Source: Elymus sibiricus (Eukaryota > Streptophyta > Magnoliopsida > Poales > Poaceae). From it: a stretch of 64,000 nucleotides of DNA. The notes under the pieces were generated by a model. It ran no database searches and was not told the DNA's origin. It saw nothing but the letters and a program-made list of their open reading frames with translations. Position numbers and translations under genes: made by a program. The stretch is taken from NCBI GenBank assembly GCA_039707655.1, contig CM077665.1:83825954-83889953 (forward strand). Reading direction: 5' to 3'. Shown one piece after another: positions 1 through 12,088 of the stretch. Positions within the stretch are counted from its first letter, which is position 1. Every line of letters begins with the position of its first letter.

Positions 1-886
1 CTCAAGCGGAAGTACCGCTCCCTCCTGAGCGGTACTACCGCTTAGTTGTTCCAGTACATGTATAAGCGGAAGTACCGCCCCCTAGGACGGTACTACCGCT
101 TATGCACGTATCTGGGTAGAAAAACGGCCAGTTTCCCCCCCACCTATATAAGTGAGTCTTCTTCTTCATTGAGACTCACCTCTTCCCACATAAAGCTCCA
201 TTGTTGCTCCTAAGCTTATTCTTGCTCCTTCTCCCTCCCTAGCCATCAAATCTTGTTGATGCTCTAGGGTTTGGAGGAGAGGGCCTCGATCTACACTTCC
301 ACCGAGAGAGATTTGATTCCCCCCATCAATCCCTTGCGGATCTTGTTACTCTTGGGTGTTTGAGCACCCTAGACGGAAGAGGTCACTTCGAAGCCATAGT
401 CCATTGTGGTAAAGCTTCGTGGTGTCGTTGGGAGCCTCCAATTAAGTTGTGGAGATAGCCCCAACCTTGTTTGTAAAGGTTCGGTCGCCGCCTTCAAGGG
501 CACCAATAGTGGAATCACGGCACCTCGCATTGTGTGAGGGCGTGAGGAGAATACGGTAGCCCTAGTGGCTTCTTGGGGAGCATTGTGCCTCCACACCGCT
601 CCAACGGAGACGTACTTCCCCTTACCGGGAAGGAACTCCGGTTACACATCCTCGTCTCCACCGGCTCCACTTTTGGTTACCTCTTACCTTTACTTTGTGC
701 AAGCTACTTATATTGTTATATCTTGCTTGCTTAGCTTGTTGTTGTGATTAGCATCATATAGGTTGCTCACCTAGTTGCACATCTAGCCAACCTATTTGTT
801 GCTAAGCCTAAATTGTTAAAGAAAAGTTAAAAATTGTTAGTTGCCTATTCACCCCCCCCCTCTAGTCAACCATATCGATCCTTTCA
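1..886 (+). repeat. Copia 1 5' LTR, 3' portion
   Basis: This stretch is nearly identical to 10649-11532 of the downstream LTR. It ends in ...CTTTCA, just before a primer binding site. Its first 100 bp hold hairpin motifs (CGGTACTACCG at 30-40 and 88-98; CGGAAGTACCG at 7-17 and 67-77). The LTR start lies left of the window. Differences from the downstream copy include two in the second hairpin pair, two near 105-120, one near 205, and a 9 versus 7 C run near 852. Confidence 0.93.
145..152 (+). promoter_or_regulatory. TATA box of Copia 1 LTR
   Basis: TATATAAG lies about 45 bp downstream of the last CGGTACTACCG motif. The same arrangement recurs in the downstream LTR at 10793. Transcription would start roughly 25-35 bp further on, near 175-185 (inference). 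Confidence 0.7.
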
Positions 887-888
887 AT

Positions 889-900
889 TGGTATCAGAGC
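889..900 (+). other. Primer binding site (tRNA-iMet)
   Basis: TGGTATCAGAGC starts 2 bp after the LTR end. This is the standard Copia primer binding site complementary to the initiator Met tRNA 3' end. Confidence 0.9.
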
Positions 901-937
901 AAGGTCTCTTTATTAAGGGTTTCACCACCCGAAGAGT

Positions 938-3502
938 ATGGTTGACGACGGGGACCGGGCGGTTGAACTACCCGAGGCCGTGGGTGTGAACACGGTCTCT
1001 CGCGAGGATTTAAATGAGGCCATATCCTCGCTTAAATCCTCCATGATGACCGAGGTCAAATCCATGTTTAAAGAATTCCTTGACACACTTAAACTTTCCA
1101 CCGATGCGGTTCAAGTGGTTAATCCCACTAACTCGGCATCGGATGTCAACTCCGGTAAGGAGGGGGCTAGTACTGATAATCGTTCTCAAGGAATTAATGG
1201 GTCGGGGGCTTTTGCCTCAGTTCCCCCTCCCTTCGTCTATGGAGGACCGGTGCACCCACCTCATATAGTTAACCACGGTCCTCCTCCTAAGCTTGTTAAA
1301 AATGATTTCGCTAATTGACTTTTCTGTATCAAGTCTCATTTGGATCACAGCTCAATTCAACTCATGCGAGTCATTGAAGAAGGATACTACCCTCGTGATC
1401 CACGCAACTTCACTCCAAGGGAAGAAGCGGATAAACAGCTAAATTCCTCCGCCTTGTTCATACTCCAAGCTGCTGTTCCTACTGAAGACCTACCTCACCT
1501 GCGTCCTTTCACTGTTGCTAAAGAGTGTTGGGAACACATTATCTCCATGTACAAGGGCAGCTCAAGCATTCAACGGTCAAACTATGAAGTTGTCCTTGAC
1601 CAGTCAGATGAGTTTGTAATGATAGAGGATGAGGAACCGCGTGAGCTCTATAGAAGGGTGACTGCCCTCGCCGTTGCCCTCAAAGATCATGGCAGCAAGG
1701 ATGTGGATGATACGTGGGTCAAGCGTAAGTTTCTGAAGGCCATCATGCCCTACAACAAGGCCATGTCCGCTGTCATTCGTCAAAGACTAGACTTTCACAC
1801 CTTATCTTCTGGTGATGTGTTGGATGAATTTATTGCAATGAACATCTTGAACACAACAGCTGACAATGCTCTCGCTCGCGTGCAACGGTCAAAGAAATCA
1901 TCCCCCAACCTTGCTTTGAAGGCCAAGGTCTGTCAAGAGGAAGAAGAAGAAGAAGAGGAAGAGGGTTGCCCCGAGGACACCGAATATGCCTATCATGAGC
2001 ACATGGCTCTTGCATCCAGGCAATTTTGGGGCAACAAGAGAAACACAAGGCCCAACTTCTCCAAGAACAACTCAAACGGGTCAAAGGGCAAGCAACGTGT
2101 GAGGACCTGCTACAACTGTGGTAATGTGAGTCACTTTGTGGTGGATTGTCCATATGAGAAGAGGAAAGACAATGGTGGCAAGCTCATCCGCAAAGATAAG
2201 GCCAAGTCGTTCCCCAACAAGACCAACTTCACCAAGAAGACTCCACACAAAGTGTTGGTGTCTCAAGAAGAGTATGCATCGGATGATGATTGTGATGACG
2301 AAGACACAAGTGGTGAAGGAATGGCAATGGCATCTGTAGCAATCGCATCCTCCACCCCAACAAAGGTGTCACTCTTCGACGCCCCCAATGAGAACCACAT
2401 CGCTAGGTGCCTCATGGCAAAAGGTATCACCAAGGTAACCTCCAACGCCAAAACCTCAAACATTAAGACTTCTGTTTCTTCCACTCCGTCTTTATTAGAT
2501 TGTGTGGATGAACTTGAGGAGGCGATAGAGGGTGAGAATGAGTTTGACAAGTTCTTGTGTAAACTTAAGGGAGAGTCCAAGAAGCACTTCGTTGCTCTCT
2601 TGAAACAACTTGGTGAGGCCAATGACACGATTGATTCTCAAGAAGAATCTCTTGAGGAGATGAGAGGCCATAGTCGTGATTATGCCGACGAGATAGCAGA
2701 TCTTTCTATTGCTCTAGAGGAAGAGCGTGGTCTTCATTTGACTTTTAAGGAGTCACACAATGACGACTTTGCTAAATTACGTAAAGATTATGATCATGCT
2801 ATTGTTCTTAACCGTGTCCTTAAAACTGAAAAGGTTGCACTTGGGGTTGACCATGCTCGACTCAAGGATGAGTTTGTCTCTCTTGACAGTGCTCATAAGG
2901 CATTGAAGAGCGTTCATGCTTCTCTTAAAGAGTCACATGATCAACTCCAAGTGAAACTCACTAAAGAAATTGCCACGTGTCCTCCCTTTGTCTTAATTGA
3001 TAATGCATCTGCTACTAACCCGTGTTGTGAGCATGCACATCTTATGGAGGAAAATGCTAAGCTAAAAGAGCAGCTTGAGAAAGGCCTTGTGACATGTATA
3101 CAAGGTGAGAAGAATCTCAATGACCTTTTGAGCAATCAAAAGGAAGTGATTGCAAAGGAAGGAGTTGGGTTTGCACCCAAATCCAAAAAGAAGAAGAAGA
3201 AGAAGACCACGAAGGCTCCTCCGCTCAAGGAAACATTTGTCAAAGCAGGGAGCATTACTCATGAGAAGAAGAAAGACAAGGTTGTGAGTGATAGTGCCAA
3301 GAAGGGCAAGATCACTCCCTCCAACAAGGCCGACGATTTTAACCCCTCTTATGTTTTGTGCCATGCTAGTGATGGGCATGTTTATGCCAAATTTGTTGGT
3401 TCTTCGTATGAGTATATTGAGTGGTCTATTTGGGTTCCTAAGACCCTTGTCACTAACATGAAAGGACCCATTCAAGAATGGGTACCTAAATCCAAGCATT
3501 GA
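938..3502 (+). pseudogene. Copia 1 gag (one in-frame stop)
   Basis: This is the nucleocapsid/capsid polyprotein, which packages element RNA in cytoplasmic virus-like particles. One frame runs from ATG 938 to TGA 3500-3502, broken once by TGA at 1316-1318 (residue 127). The second gag copy has TGG (Trp) at that place, so the stop is a mutation. Visible parts are a retrotransposon gag domain (about residues 130-320), a run of Glu near 333-341, a CX2CX4HX4C zinc knuckle starting at residue 391 (nt 2108), a long charged coiled-coil region (about 520-730) and a Lys run near 750. A large gag with a C-terminal coiled coil is typical of SIRE elements. pol follows in a different frame, after the TGA at 3502. 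Confidence 0.85.
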
Positions 3503-3536
3503 TCTATTGTAGGACTTTGCTTCCGGGGGAGTCTCA

Positions 3537-6500
3537 TGGTTGCTCGATAGCGGAGCAACAAATCATATGACCGGAAGCAAGGACTTGGTGGTGGACGTTC
3601 GACCCGATGCATCCGTGGCCACCCAAGTCTCATTTGGAGATGATGCAATCTCAAAGGTATTGGGTCTTGGCAAGGTGGTTATCTCTCCGACCTTAACTAT
3701 TGAGAGAGTCATGCTTGTTGAGACCCTTGCATACAATTTACTTTCCGTTCGTCAACTTGCAATCATGGGGTTTAGTACTTTCTTTGGCATTGATACCGTG
3801 ACCCTTTTGTGGAGCAAGACTCTTAAAGTAGCCTTTGTTGGACATGTCGAAAACGGTCTCTATGTGATTAACTTCTCGGAGCGACCCACTAAGACCGCGA
3901 CATGTCTAATGGCTAAAGTTGATGTGGGATGGCTTTGGCATCGCCGACTAGCCCATGTCAATATGAGATCTTTGCAAAGTCTCCTAAAAAAGGATCACAT
4001 TCTTGGACTAACAAATGTGAGTTTTGCCAGAGATCGTGCTTGCAGTGCCTGTATCGAAGGAAAGCTACATGAAAAGGCTCATCGTCCAACTACAATAATC
4101 TACTCAAAGAGGACCCTAGAGCTCCTTCACATGGATCTCTTCGGGCCTCCATCTTTTGACAGCCTTGGAGGAAGAAGATATTGCTTGGTGATTGTGGATG
4201 ATTACTCGAGATACACATGGGTATATTTCTTCAAGAAGAAGAGTGAGACCCAACAGACCGTCATCGACTTTGCAAATGAAGTCCAACGTCAACATGATGC
4301 AAAGATTTTGATGATCAGAAGTGACAACGACACTGAGTTCAAGAACTACACCCTAAATGAGTTTCTCAGTGATGAGGGGATAAAGCACCAATATTCCACA
4401 CCTTACACCCCTCAACAAAACGGTGTTGCGGAGAGGAAGAACCGGACGTCGATGGATGCGGCAAGAACCATGATGGCAGAATTTAAATCTCCGTACAACT
4501 TTTGGGCCGAAGCCATCAACACAGCGTGTCATGCATCAAATCGGCTCTATCTCCGCAAAGGCTTGAACAAGACTCCTTATGAGATTCTTACCGGGAACAA
4601 GCCCAACCTCAAATACTTCCGGGTGTTCGGTTGTAAGTGTTTCATTCTCAAGAAAGGTGTTTGTTTGTCTAAATTTGAGTCTAGAGCCCATGAGGGCATA
4701 TTTGTTGGTTATGCTGCAAACTCTCATGCTTACCGTGTCCTCAACAAGTCCACGGGACTCATTGAGGAGACGAGTAACGTAGAGTTTGATGAAAATAATG
4801 GCTCCCAAGTGGAGCAAAGTGGTCTTTGTGATGTAGGTGATGAAATTCCTCCCCAAGCCATAAGAAGAATGGGTGTGGGATACTTCCTACCCGTTGAGGA
4901 ACCCCTTGTGGCTGAAGGAGAAGGACAATGTTCCACTCAAGTGGAACCATCACCGATGCACGACCCACATGCTTCCGAAGAACGCAGTGAAGGCCCTCAA
5001 CCCCGTGATCAAGATCAAGGGCAAGATCAACTCGATAGTGATGTTTCTACTTCACATGATGCTCAAGATCTTGTTCACACCCCCGTGCAAGCTCAAGATC
5101 AAGATGAAGCTCAGGACCAAGATCTACTTCAAGATCAAGGTCAAGCTAAAGATCAAGATCATGAGCAAGCCGGTGCTAGTACCGAAGCTCGTCAAGTTAC
5201 CAAGCCTCAACTTTCCATGGAGGAAATTCTTGAAAGACGAGCTGCCAAGAATGCTGCCAAGCTTCAGAAAAAGCAACACCTCCTAGAGAACGTCTACGGA
5301 AGCTTGAAAAGAGGGGTAACTACTCGTCCTCAATTGACAAACTTTTGTGCACATCATGCGTTTGTTGCTTGCTTTGAACCCCTCAAGGTACAAGATGCAC
5401 TCGAAGACGAGGATTGGCTTGAAGCCATGCATGATGAAATCAACAACTTCGAGCGCAACAAAGTGTGGCGATTGGTGCCAAGACCAAAAGAGAATCACAA
5501 TGTAATCGGAACCAAATGGATCTTTAAAAACAAGCAAGATGCACATGGTATCATTATCCGCAACAAGGCAAGACTGGTGGCTCAAGGCTACTCCCAAGTC
5601 GAGGGTATCGACTACGGTGAAACCTTTGCCCCTGTTGCTCGCCTTGAATCTATTCGCATGTTGCTTGCTTATGCTTCTCATCATGATTTCATATTATATC
5701 AAATGGATGTGAAGAGTGCTTTTCTTAATGGTCCACTTAAGGAATTGGTATATGTCAAGCAACCCCCGGGTTTTGAGGACCCCAAGTTCCCCAATCATGT
5801 ATACGTTCTCGATAAGGCACTCTATGGCCTTAAACAAGCCCCACGTGCGTGGTATGAGCACCTTACCGAGATGTTGCAAGATCGTGGGTTTGAAATTGGG
5901 AAAATCGACCCCACTCTTTTTACTAAGAGGGTTAACGGGAACTTGTTCGTATGCCAACTATATGTCGATGATATTATCTTTGGTTCTTCTAACAAAGCTT
6001 TTAATGATGAGTTCGCCGCACTAATGACCAAAGAGTTTGAGATGTCTATGATGGCAGAGTTGAAGTTTTTCCTTGGATTCGAAGTCAAGCAACGAAGCCA
6101 AGGAACCTTCATCAACCAAGCCAAATACACTCAAGACATGCTCAAGAGGTTCAAGTTGGATGAGCTAAATCCTCCGAAGGCCAACACTCCGATGCAACTC
6201 AAATGCCAACTTGATAGTGATCCCAATGGTAAAGCTGTGGATCAGAAGGTATATCGCTCCATGATTGGATCTCTGCTTTACCTTTGTGCATCTAGACCGG
6301 ATATCATGTTGAGTGTGGGAATTTGTGCTCGATTTCAATCTGCACCTAAGAAGAGTCACTATGTGGCTGTCAAGCGAATCTTTCGATATTTGGCTCATAC
6401 CCCAAACTTTGGCTTATGGTACCCCAAAGGTGCTTCATTTGATCTCATTGGATATACTGACTCGGATTGGGCGGGAGACCGTGTGGAAAGGAAGTCCACT

Positions 6501-6919
6501 TCCGGAGGTTGCCAATTTCTTGGTCGCTCTCTGGTAAGTTGGTCTTCCAAGAAACAAAACTGTGTTCTCTCTCGTCCACCGAGGCCGAGTATGTAGCCGC
6601 CGCAAGCTGTTGTGCTCAGATTCTTTGGATGAGGCAAACTTTAAAGGATTATGGTGTCAACTGTGACAAAGTGCCTCTTTACTGCGACAATGAAAGCACA
6701 ATCAAGATCTCCAACAACCCGGTTCAACACTGCAAGACGAAGCATATTGAGATTCGTCATCATTTCATCCGGGATCACATCAAGCGTGGAGACATTGATC
6801 TTATTCATCTCTATACTAAGGAACAGCTTGCAGACATATTCACGAAGCCATTAGATGAAGCAAGATTTCGCGAGTTAAGGCATGAGCTAAATATCATTGA
6901 TTCGAGCAATGTGGCCTGA
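3537..6919 (+). pseudogene. Copia 1 pol: protease, integrase, reverse transcriptase, RNase H (one frameshift)
   Basis: The Copia-order polyprotein makes and integrates the element cDNA. Seen in order: the protease motif DSGATNH (Asp codon at 3546); a GAG-pre-integrase domain with a [15 protein letters not shown] stretch (about 3930-3960); the integrase D,D35E triad (Asp 4134, Asp 4323, Glu 4431, with exactly 35 residues between the last two); reverse transcriptase with YVDD at 5961-5972; and RNase H with a DSDWAG motif near 6463. A Gln/Asp-rich linker (about 4990-5170) separates integrase from RT. The frame from 3537 stops at 6594-6596 because of a 1-base change near 6555-6570. The RNase H C-terminus continues in another frame to 6919. 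There is no good ATG at the domain start, so expression probably needs read-through or frameshifting from gag (inference). Confidence 0.9.
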
Positions 6920-7366
6920 ATTAGTGCACACCCCACCACTCTCATCATCATGTCTTGTTTAGGTGTAGGCATGGACATAGGGGGAGTCTAGTTCTCTCAA
7001 TGAACTATCCCTCCTCCTATTATGCATAAATTAATCAAGTCTTTCACATTCGTCATTTTTGATGACTCCTGTGCTTCAAAGACGAGTTTTGGTCATGGGC
7101 CCAAGGTTCATATCTTCGCGGTGCCATACCATTTGACTCAAACATAGGTGGCTTCGGCCACCGCCCCCATCTCCTAGTGAGGCATTTGCATTACTAGTGC
7201 ATATGGGTTCGAATTTGTTATCTCATGTCTTTGTCTCTTCGGGTTTGGTTTCTCATAAAGACTTGGAGTAACTTCTTGCATGTGTCTAGTAGAATGTTTT
7301 GTTGCTTTTCAACACCCCTGATTCGGTGGTTTTGCTCTATTTTGCTGGGAGCAGTTTTTGGTCATA

Positions 7367-7478
7367 AGCGGTACTACCGCTCTGGTGGACGGTACTACCG
7401 CTCAAGCGGAAGTACCGCTCTGGTGGACGGTACTACCGCGCAAGCGGAAGTACCACCCATACCAGCGGTACTACCGCT
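7367..7478 (+). repeat. Cluster of CGGTACTACCG hairpin motifs between pol and ORF3
   Basis: Six back-to-back copies of forms of AAGCGGAAGTACCGC and GCGGTACTACCGC, the same motifs that fill the LTR U3 region. Each is a near-perfect palindrome of 11-15 bp. They lie in the spacer upstream of the third ORF, away from any LTR. Confidence 0.8.
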
Positions 7479-7878
7479 TCGGGGGCTCTCTGACGATTCT
7501 AGTAGTGGGCAGGGGGAGTTCTAACTCCTCCCCATACCCATTCACGGTCTCGTCTCCGCCCCTGGCGACCGAAGCTCTCCCGGAGGCCAGCTCCGGATCT
7601 CCCATTCCGTGTCGGTCTTCACTTTTTCGTCCGGTGGGATCGATCCCCACCTCTCCCTCGTGCCATGGAACCCGGTATTGCCCTCGTTCTTTCTCTTTTG
7701 ACCTAGATTTTCTTCGATCTTAAATCTAGGGCAATGCGTGTGGTGTTTCTTGTTTTTCTCGCTATTTTTGGCATGAGTAGGACGATTATGATCACTAGAG
7801 ATATATCACATGGTTAGGGATTCGGAGTGTGGTGGATTTGTGGTCATTTCCCTGCCGCGGGGATCTTCCCGTCGCCAG

Positions 7879-7958
7879 GGCGGTACTACCGCTCCGGTAT
7901 GACCGGTACTACCGCTTCAAGCGGAAGTACCGCTCCTACCCAAGCGGTACTACCGCTT
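7879..7958 (+). repeat. Second cluster of CGGTACTACCG hairpin motifs before ORF3
   Basis: Four copies of the palindromic motif (three CGGTACTACCG and one CGGAAGTACCG). They lie 120-200 bp upstream of the ORF3 start codon. Confidence 0.78.
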
Positions 7959-8076
7959 ATCACTGAATCTCCCACCTCCGAGTACTTTTCTCTCTCTAGT
8001 GTTTTTGCTGGATATTTACAGTTGCTCTGTCTCTTGCCGTTGCTTCTTTGTGAGTTCAGGTGATGATGGCTCCGCT

Positions 8077-9453
8077 ATGGGTGCTCGTCGTGTGAATCCA
8101 AGCCGTGGCAGTTCCAAGCGGTACCGAACGTCTGACGAAGCAGAAGCTGGCTCAAGTGCTCAACCCCAGCGGCAGTCCTCAAAGAAAGTTGCCACCAAGA
8201 AGCAAGATGTCAAGGAACCTCAGGATATGTCTGGCACCGAGTTCTATGAGTTTCGTCAACTCAATCCTTTCCGCCGCCCTCAGGACCCCAAGTTTGTTGG
8301 TCGTTCCTTCTGGAACAAGGCTCAGTATCTCATTTATGCTGGAGTCCTAAAGGGCAAGACGAACCTTTATGTGCCTCATGTCAAATCCATCAACACGGAG
8401 CATATGGTCAACAACCCTCACTCTGCCTACTTTGCTGAAGCTCGTGCTCTCTGGCAGCAATGGGGTCTGTATCCCATTATTTCTTTCAACAAGGATTTCG
8501 ACTGCGAGCTTGTGGCTCAATTCTTTGCCACTGTCCACTTTAACGCTGATGAGGAGCGGAGCTTCATATGGATGACTGGTGGCAAGGTCTTGCGTTCCAA
8601 CTAGAAGACGTTTGTGAACTCTTTGGGTTATGCAGACTCAGGGGAAAATGAGCCAGTTGGTCTCCGACCGCACACTGCAGAGCAAGCCATTCACAAGTCC
8701 AAGCTCGTGCGCTACCAGAGGATTGTCAAGACTCACAAGGGTACTCGCACTGAACTCATTCCATTTCTGGACATCATGCACCGTATCTTCCGCAACTCTC
8801 TGTTTCCACGTGTGGGGAACTTGGACCAGGTTCACTCTTATCTCGTGAATCTGCTTCTTCTGTGCATCAAGGAAAAAGGCAAAGATTCCACTTTGGATGT
8901 TTCCCACATCATGTGGACAGAGCTTCACTCAGCAATTCTTGACAGGAAGGTGCCTATCTACGGTCCCTATATCTTCAAGCTCATTGAGGATACTTGGGCT
9001 CAGCAGTTCCCCGGTGAGCGTCTTATCACTGATCACATGGTAACTCATGGTGTTCTTAAGCTGCGTGTGAAGGAGGATTGGGGCGTTGCGCCCTCTGTTC
9101 CAGAGATCGCTCCCACCGACTCTGATGATGAGTCTGAGCCTGAGTATACTGATGCCTCCTATGTTCCTCGCTCTGAGGCTGTTCCCTCTTGGGCTGCCAA
9201 GCTCAAAACCAAGGTGAAGAATCTTTTCTGCTTTCAGATCAAGGGTCAGTACAAGGCCCATGTGGAGGCCAAGAAAGCTCGCAGCCGTGACAAGAGGATC
9301 ATGAGGAAGCTTGGTCTGCAGATTGACAGCGGGTCTGAGGAGAGGATCACTGATGAGGAGGAATGGATCAAGAAGAATTGCCCAAATGTTGAGTCAGAAG
9401 ATGATGTGCCTGCTGCTACTGATGAGGAGGGAGATGATGAGCTTGATGACTGA
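8077..9453 (+). pseudogene. Copia 1 third ORF (env-position protein), one in-frame TAG
   Basis: This is a 459-codon frame between pol and the 3' LTR, from ATG 8077 (MGARRVNPSRG...) to TGA 9451-9453. It is interrupted once by TAG at 8602-8604; the same frame resumes immediately. The product starts basic and Ser/Gln-rich, has a globular middle with a stretch like FDCELVAQFFATVHF, and ends in an acidic tail (Glu/Asp runs at about 9340-9450). I see no signal peptide and no convincing membrane segment, so despite its 'env' position it does not look like a surface glycoprotein. It resembles the 'putative plant transposon protein' family known from grass retroelements. A possible splice acceptor (TTCAG) lies at 8055-8059, which would suit a spliced subgenomic mRNA (inference). 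Confidence 0.75.
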
Positions 9454-9950
9454 CTATGGTGTGCCTATCATCACGTGGTCTCACTTTAGTCCTTTGTGCC
9501 CCTTTTGGTGTCTCGATGCCAAAGGGGGAGAGAGTGTGTAGGGATTTGTTGAGTCACGAGTATTTCTCCTTTTAGCTGCGCATCTCTTATCTCGTGAACT
9601 CTTTTATTTGCTTTGGTTGTTTGCTTTGTTTTTTAATGTCAGACCTCTGAGTACTTTGTATGGTGTAAGACATACTACCTCTTATATCCGTTATGTCTAC
9701 ATTATCGTAAGTCTATATTTCCTTACTTGCTTACCTGCTCATCACTCTTTCCGTTATGTATGCAAGTATGTGGCCATGTCTATAAAATATAGGGGGAGTG
9801 GTGATCCTAGTGTGTGCTCTGTGCATTTCAAAAGCATATTCAAATAGGGCACACATCTAGGGGGAGCCCGTCTATATTTTGTAGATGTTGGGATTGCCAT
9901 AGTCCTACTGTATATCTTTTTGGCAAATCCCGTGTTGTCATCAACCCACC

Positions 9951-9964
9951 AAAAAGGGGGAGAT
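9951..9964 (+). other. Polypurine tract of Copia 1
   Basis: AAAAAGGGGGAGAT directly precedes the LTR start TGTAAGAG. This is the plus-strand primer site of LTR retrotransposons. Confidence 0.85.
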
Positions 9965-11532
9965 TGTAAGAGCATAATTTCCCGTAAGTAGTTTTGGTGG
10001 TTGATGACAGTGCGTTTGCGGACTAACTGTGTGCATTAAGCTTTCAGAGATTATCAGGTGGCATGAGACGGTTATCTTCCCCTCAAGTAGTATATCAGAA
10101 GACGGAGTCTTTTCCTTTCGAGGTTAGGTTGGTGGACCTGAGTCGTAGGAAAATCCGTACTATTAAGAGGGGATCCGCATTCGGAAAGGTTGGGAGGAAT
10201 CATCACGTACACTTTGCACCCCCGTCCTTTCCCGGCACAATGGAGTTTTCTCTGCCCCCAAAGGCTCCAAAGTTTCTCTTAAGCGGAAGTACCGCTCTTC
10301 AGAGCGGTAGTACCGCTCCAGCGGTACTACTGCCCTGAAGGATTGCTCGAACGACCGCTTAGTTCTTAAGCGGAAGTTCCGAGCGGTACTACCGCCCTGA
10401 ACTACCGCTTATATTTCTTAAGCGGAAGTTCCGAGCGGTACTACCGCTCAGAACTACCGCTTATGTTTTTTTAAGCGGAAGTTCCGAGCGGTACTACCGC
10501 CCGGAACTACCGCTTATATTATTTAAGCGGAAGTTCCCAGCGGTTCTACTGCCCTGAGGAACTTTGGAACCACTTTCGCATCCTTTTTCTTTCGGACTTC
10601 TGGAACCTCTAAGCGGAAGTACCGCCCTCTCTAGAGCGGTACTACCGCCTCAAGCGGAAGTACCGCTCCCTCCTGAGCGGTACTACCGCTTAGTTGTTCC
10701 AGTACATGTATAAGCGGAAGTACTGCCCCCTAAGACGGTACTACCGCTTATGCGCGTATCTGGGCAGAAAAACGGCCAGTTTCCCCCCCACCTATATAAG
10801 TGAGTCTTCTTCTTCATTGAGACTCACCTCTTCCCACATAAAGCTCCATTATTGCTCCTAAGCTTATTCTTGCTCCTTCTCCCTCCCTAGCCATCAAATC
10901 TTGTTGATGCTCTAGGGTTTGGAGGAGAGGGCCTCGATCTACACTTCCACCGAGAGAGATTTGATTCCCCCCATCAATCCCTTGCGGATCTTGTTACTCT
11001 TGGGTGTTTGAGCACCCTAGACGGAAGAGGTCACTTCGAAGCCATAGTCCATTGTGGTAAAGCTTCGTGGTGTCGTTGGGAGCCTCCAATTAAGTTGTGG
11101 AGATAGCCCCAACCTTGTTTGTAAAGGTTCGGTCGCCGCCTTCAAGGGCACCAATAGTGGAATCACGGCACCTCGCATTGTGTGAGGGCGTGAGGAGAAT
11201 ACGGTAGCCCTAGTGGCTTCTTGGGGAGCATTGTGCCTCCACACCGCTCCAACGGAGACGTACTTCCCCTTACCGGGAAGGAACTCCGGTTACACATCCT
11301 CGTCTCCACCGGCTCCACTTTTGGTTACCTCTTACCTTTACTTTGTGCAAGCTACTTATATTGTTATATCTTGCTTGCTTAGCTTGTTGTTGTGATTAGC
11401 ATCATATAGGTTGCTCACCTAGTTGCACATCTAGCCAACCTATTTGTTGCTAAGCCTAAATTGTTAAAGAAAAGTTAAAAATTGTTAGTTGCCTATTCAC
11501 CCCCCCTCTAGTCAACCATATCGATCCTTTCA
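9965..11532 (+). repeat. Copia 1 complete LTR (1568 bp)
   Basis: It begins TGTAAGAGCATAATTTCCCG right after the polypurine tract and ends ...GATCCTTTCA before a second primer binding site. U3 contains a dense hairpin array (10277-10755), then a TATA box (TATATAAG at 10793). It is the only LTR of this element seen end to end. Confidence 0.93.
10277..10755 (+). repeat. U3 hairpin array including 52-bp nested-palindrome tandem repeats
   Basis: The array contains many CGGAAGTACCG and CGGTACTACCG palindromes. From 10366 a unit of 52-53 bp repeats about 3.8 times (starts 10366, 10418, 10471, 10523). Each unit has outer arms TAAGCGGAAGTTC / GAACTACCGCTTA enclosing an inner GCGGTACTACCGC palindrome, so single strands could fold into a hairpin within a hairpin. 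Confidence 0.85.
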
Positions 11533-12088
11533 ATTGGTATCAGAGCAAGGTCTCTTTATTAAGGGTTTCACCACCCGAAGAGTATGGTTGACGACGGGGA
11601 CCGGGCGGTTGAACTACCCGAGGCCGTGGGTGTGAACACGGTCTCTCGCGAGGATTTAAATGAGGCCATATCCTCGCTTAAATCCTCCATGACGACCGAG
11701 GTCAAATCCATGTTTAAAGAATTCCTTGACACACTTAAACTTTCCACCGATGCGGTTCAAGTGGTTAATCCCACTAACTAGGCATCGGATGTCAACTCCG
11801 GTAAGGAGGGGGCTAGTACTGATAATCGTTCTCAAGGAATTAATGGGTCGGGGACTTTTGCCTCAGTTCCCCCTCCCTTGGTCTATGGAGGACCGGTGCA
11901 CCCACCTCATATAGTTAACCACGGTCCTCCTCCTAAGCTTGTTAAAAATGATTTCGCTAATTGGCTTTTCTGTATCAAGTCTCATTTGGATCACAGCTCA
12001 ATTCAACTCATGCGAGTCATTGAAGAAGGATACTACCCTCGTGATCCACGCAACCTCACTCCAAGGGAAGAAGCGGATAAACAGCTAA
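11533..12088 (+). pseudogene. Second, truncated Copia 1 internal region with gag N-terminus
   Basis: A repeat of the primer binding site (TGGTATCAGAGC) and of gag from ATG 11584, matching 887-1440 with about six substitutions. It carries its own nonsense change (TAG at about 11779-11781, where copy 1 has TCG) but keeps the Trp codon that is a stop in copy 1. It ends abruptly at 12088 inside gag. Downstream of a complete LTR, this shows a tandem element sharing one LTR, the product expected from unequal LTR recombination. Confidence 0.88.

Noticed and set aside
369..596. 75-aa minus-strand frame repeated identically in both Copia 1 LTRs (also 11017-11244)
   Set aside because: Its repetition comes from LTR duplication, not protein constraint. 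No domain or start signals.
8077..9453. Viral-type envelope glycoprotein
   Set aside because: No signal peptide, transmembrane segment or glycoprotein-like Cys pattern; only its position is env-like.
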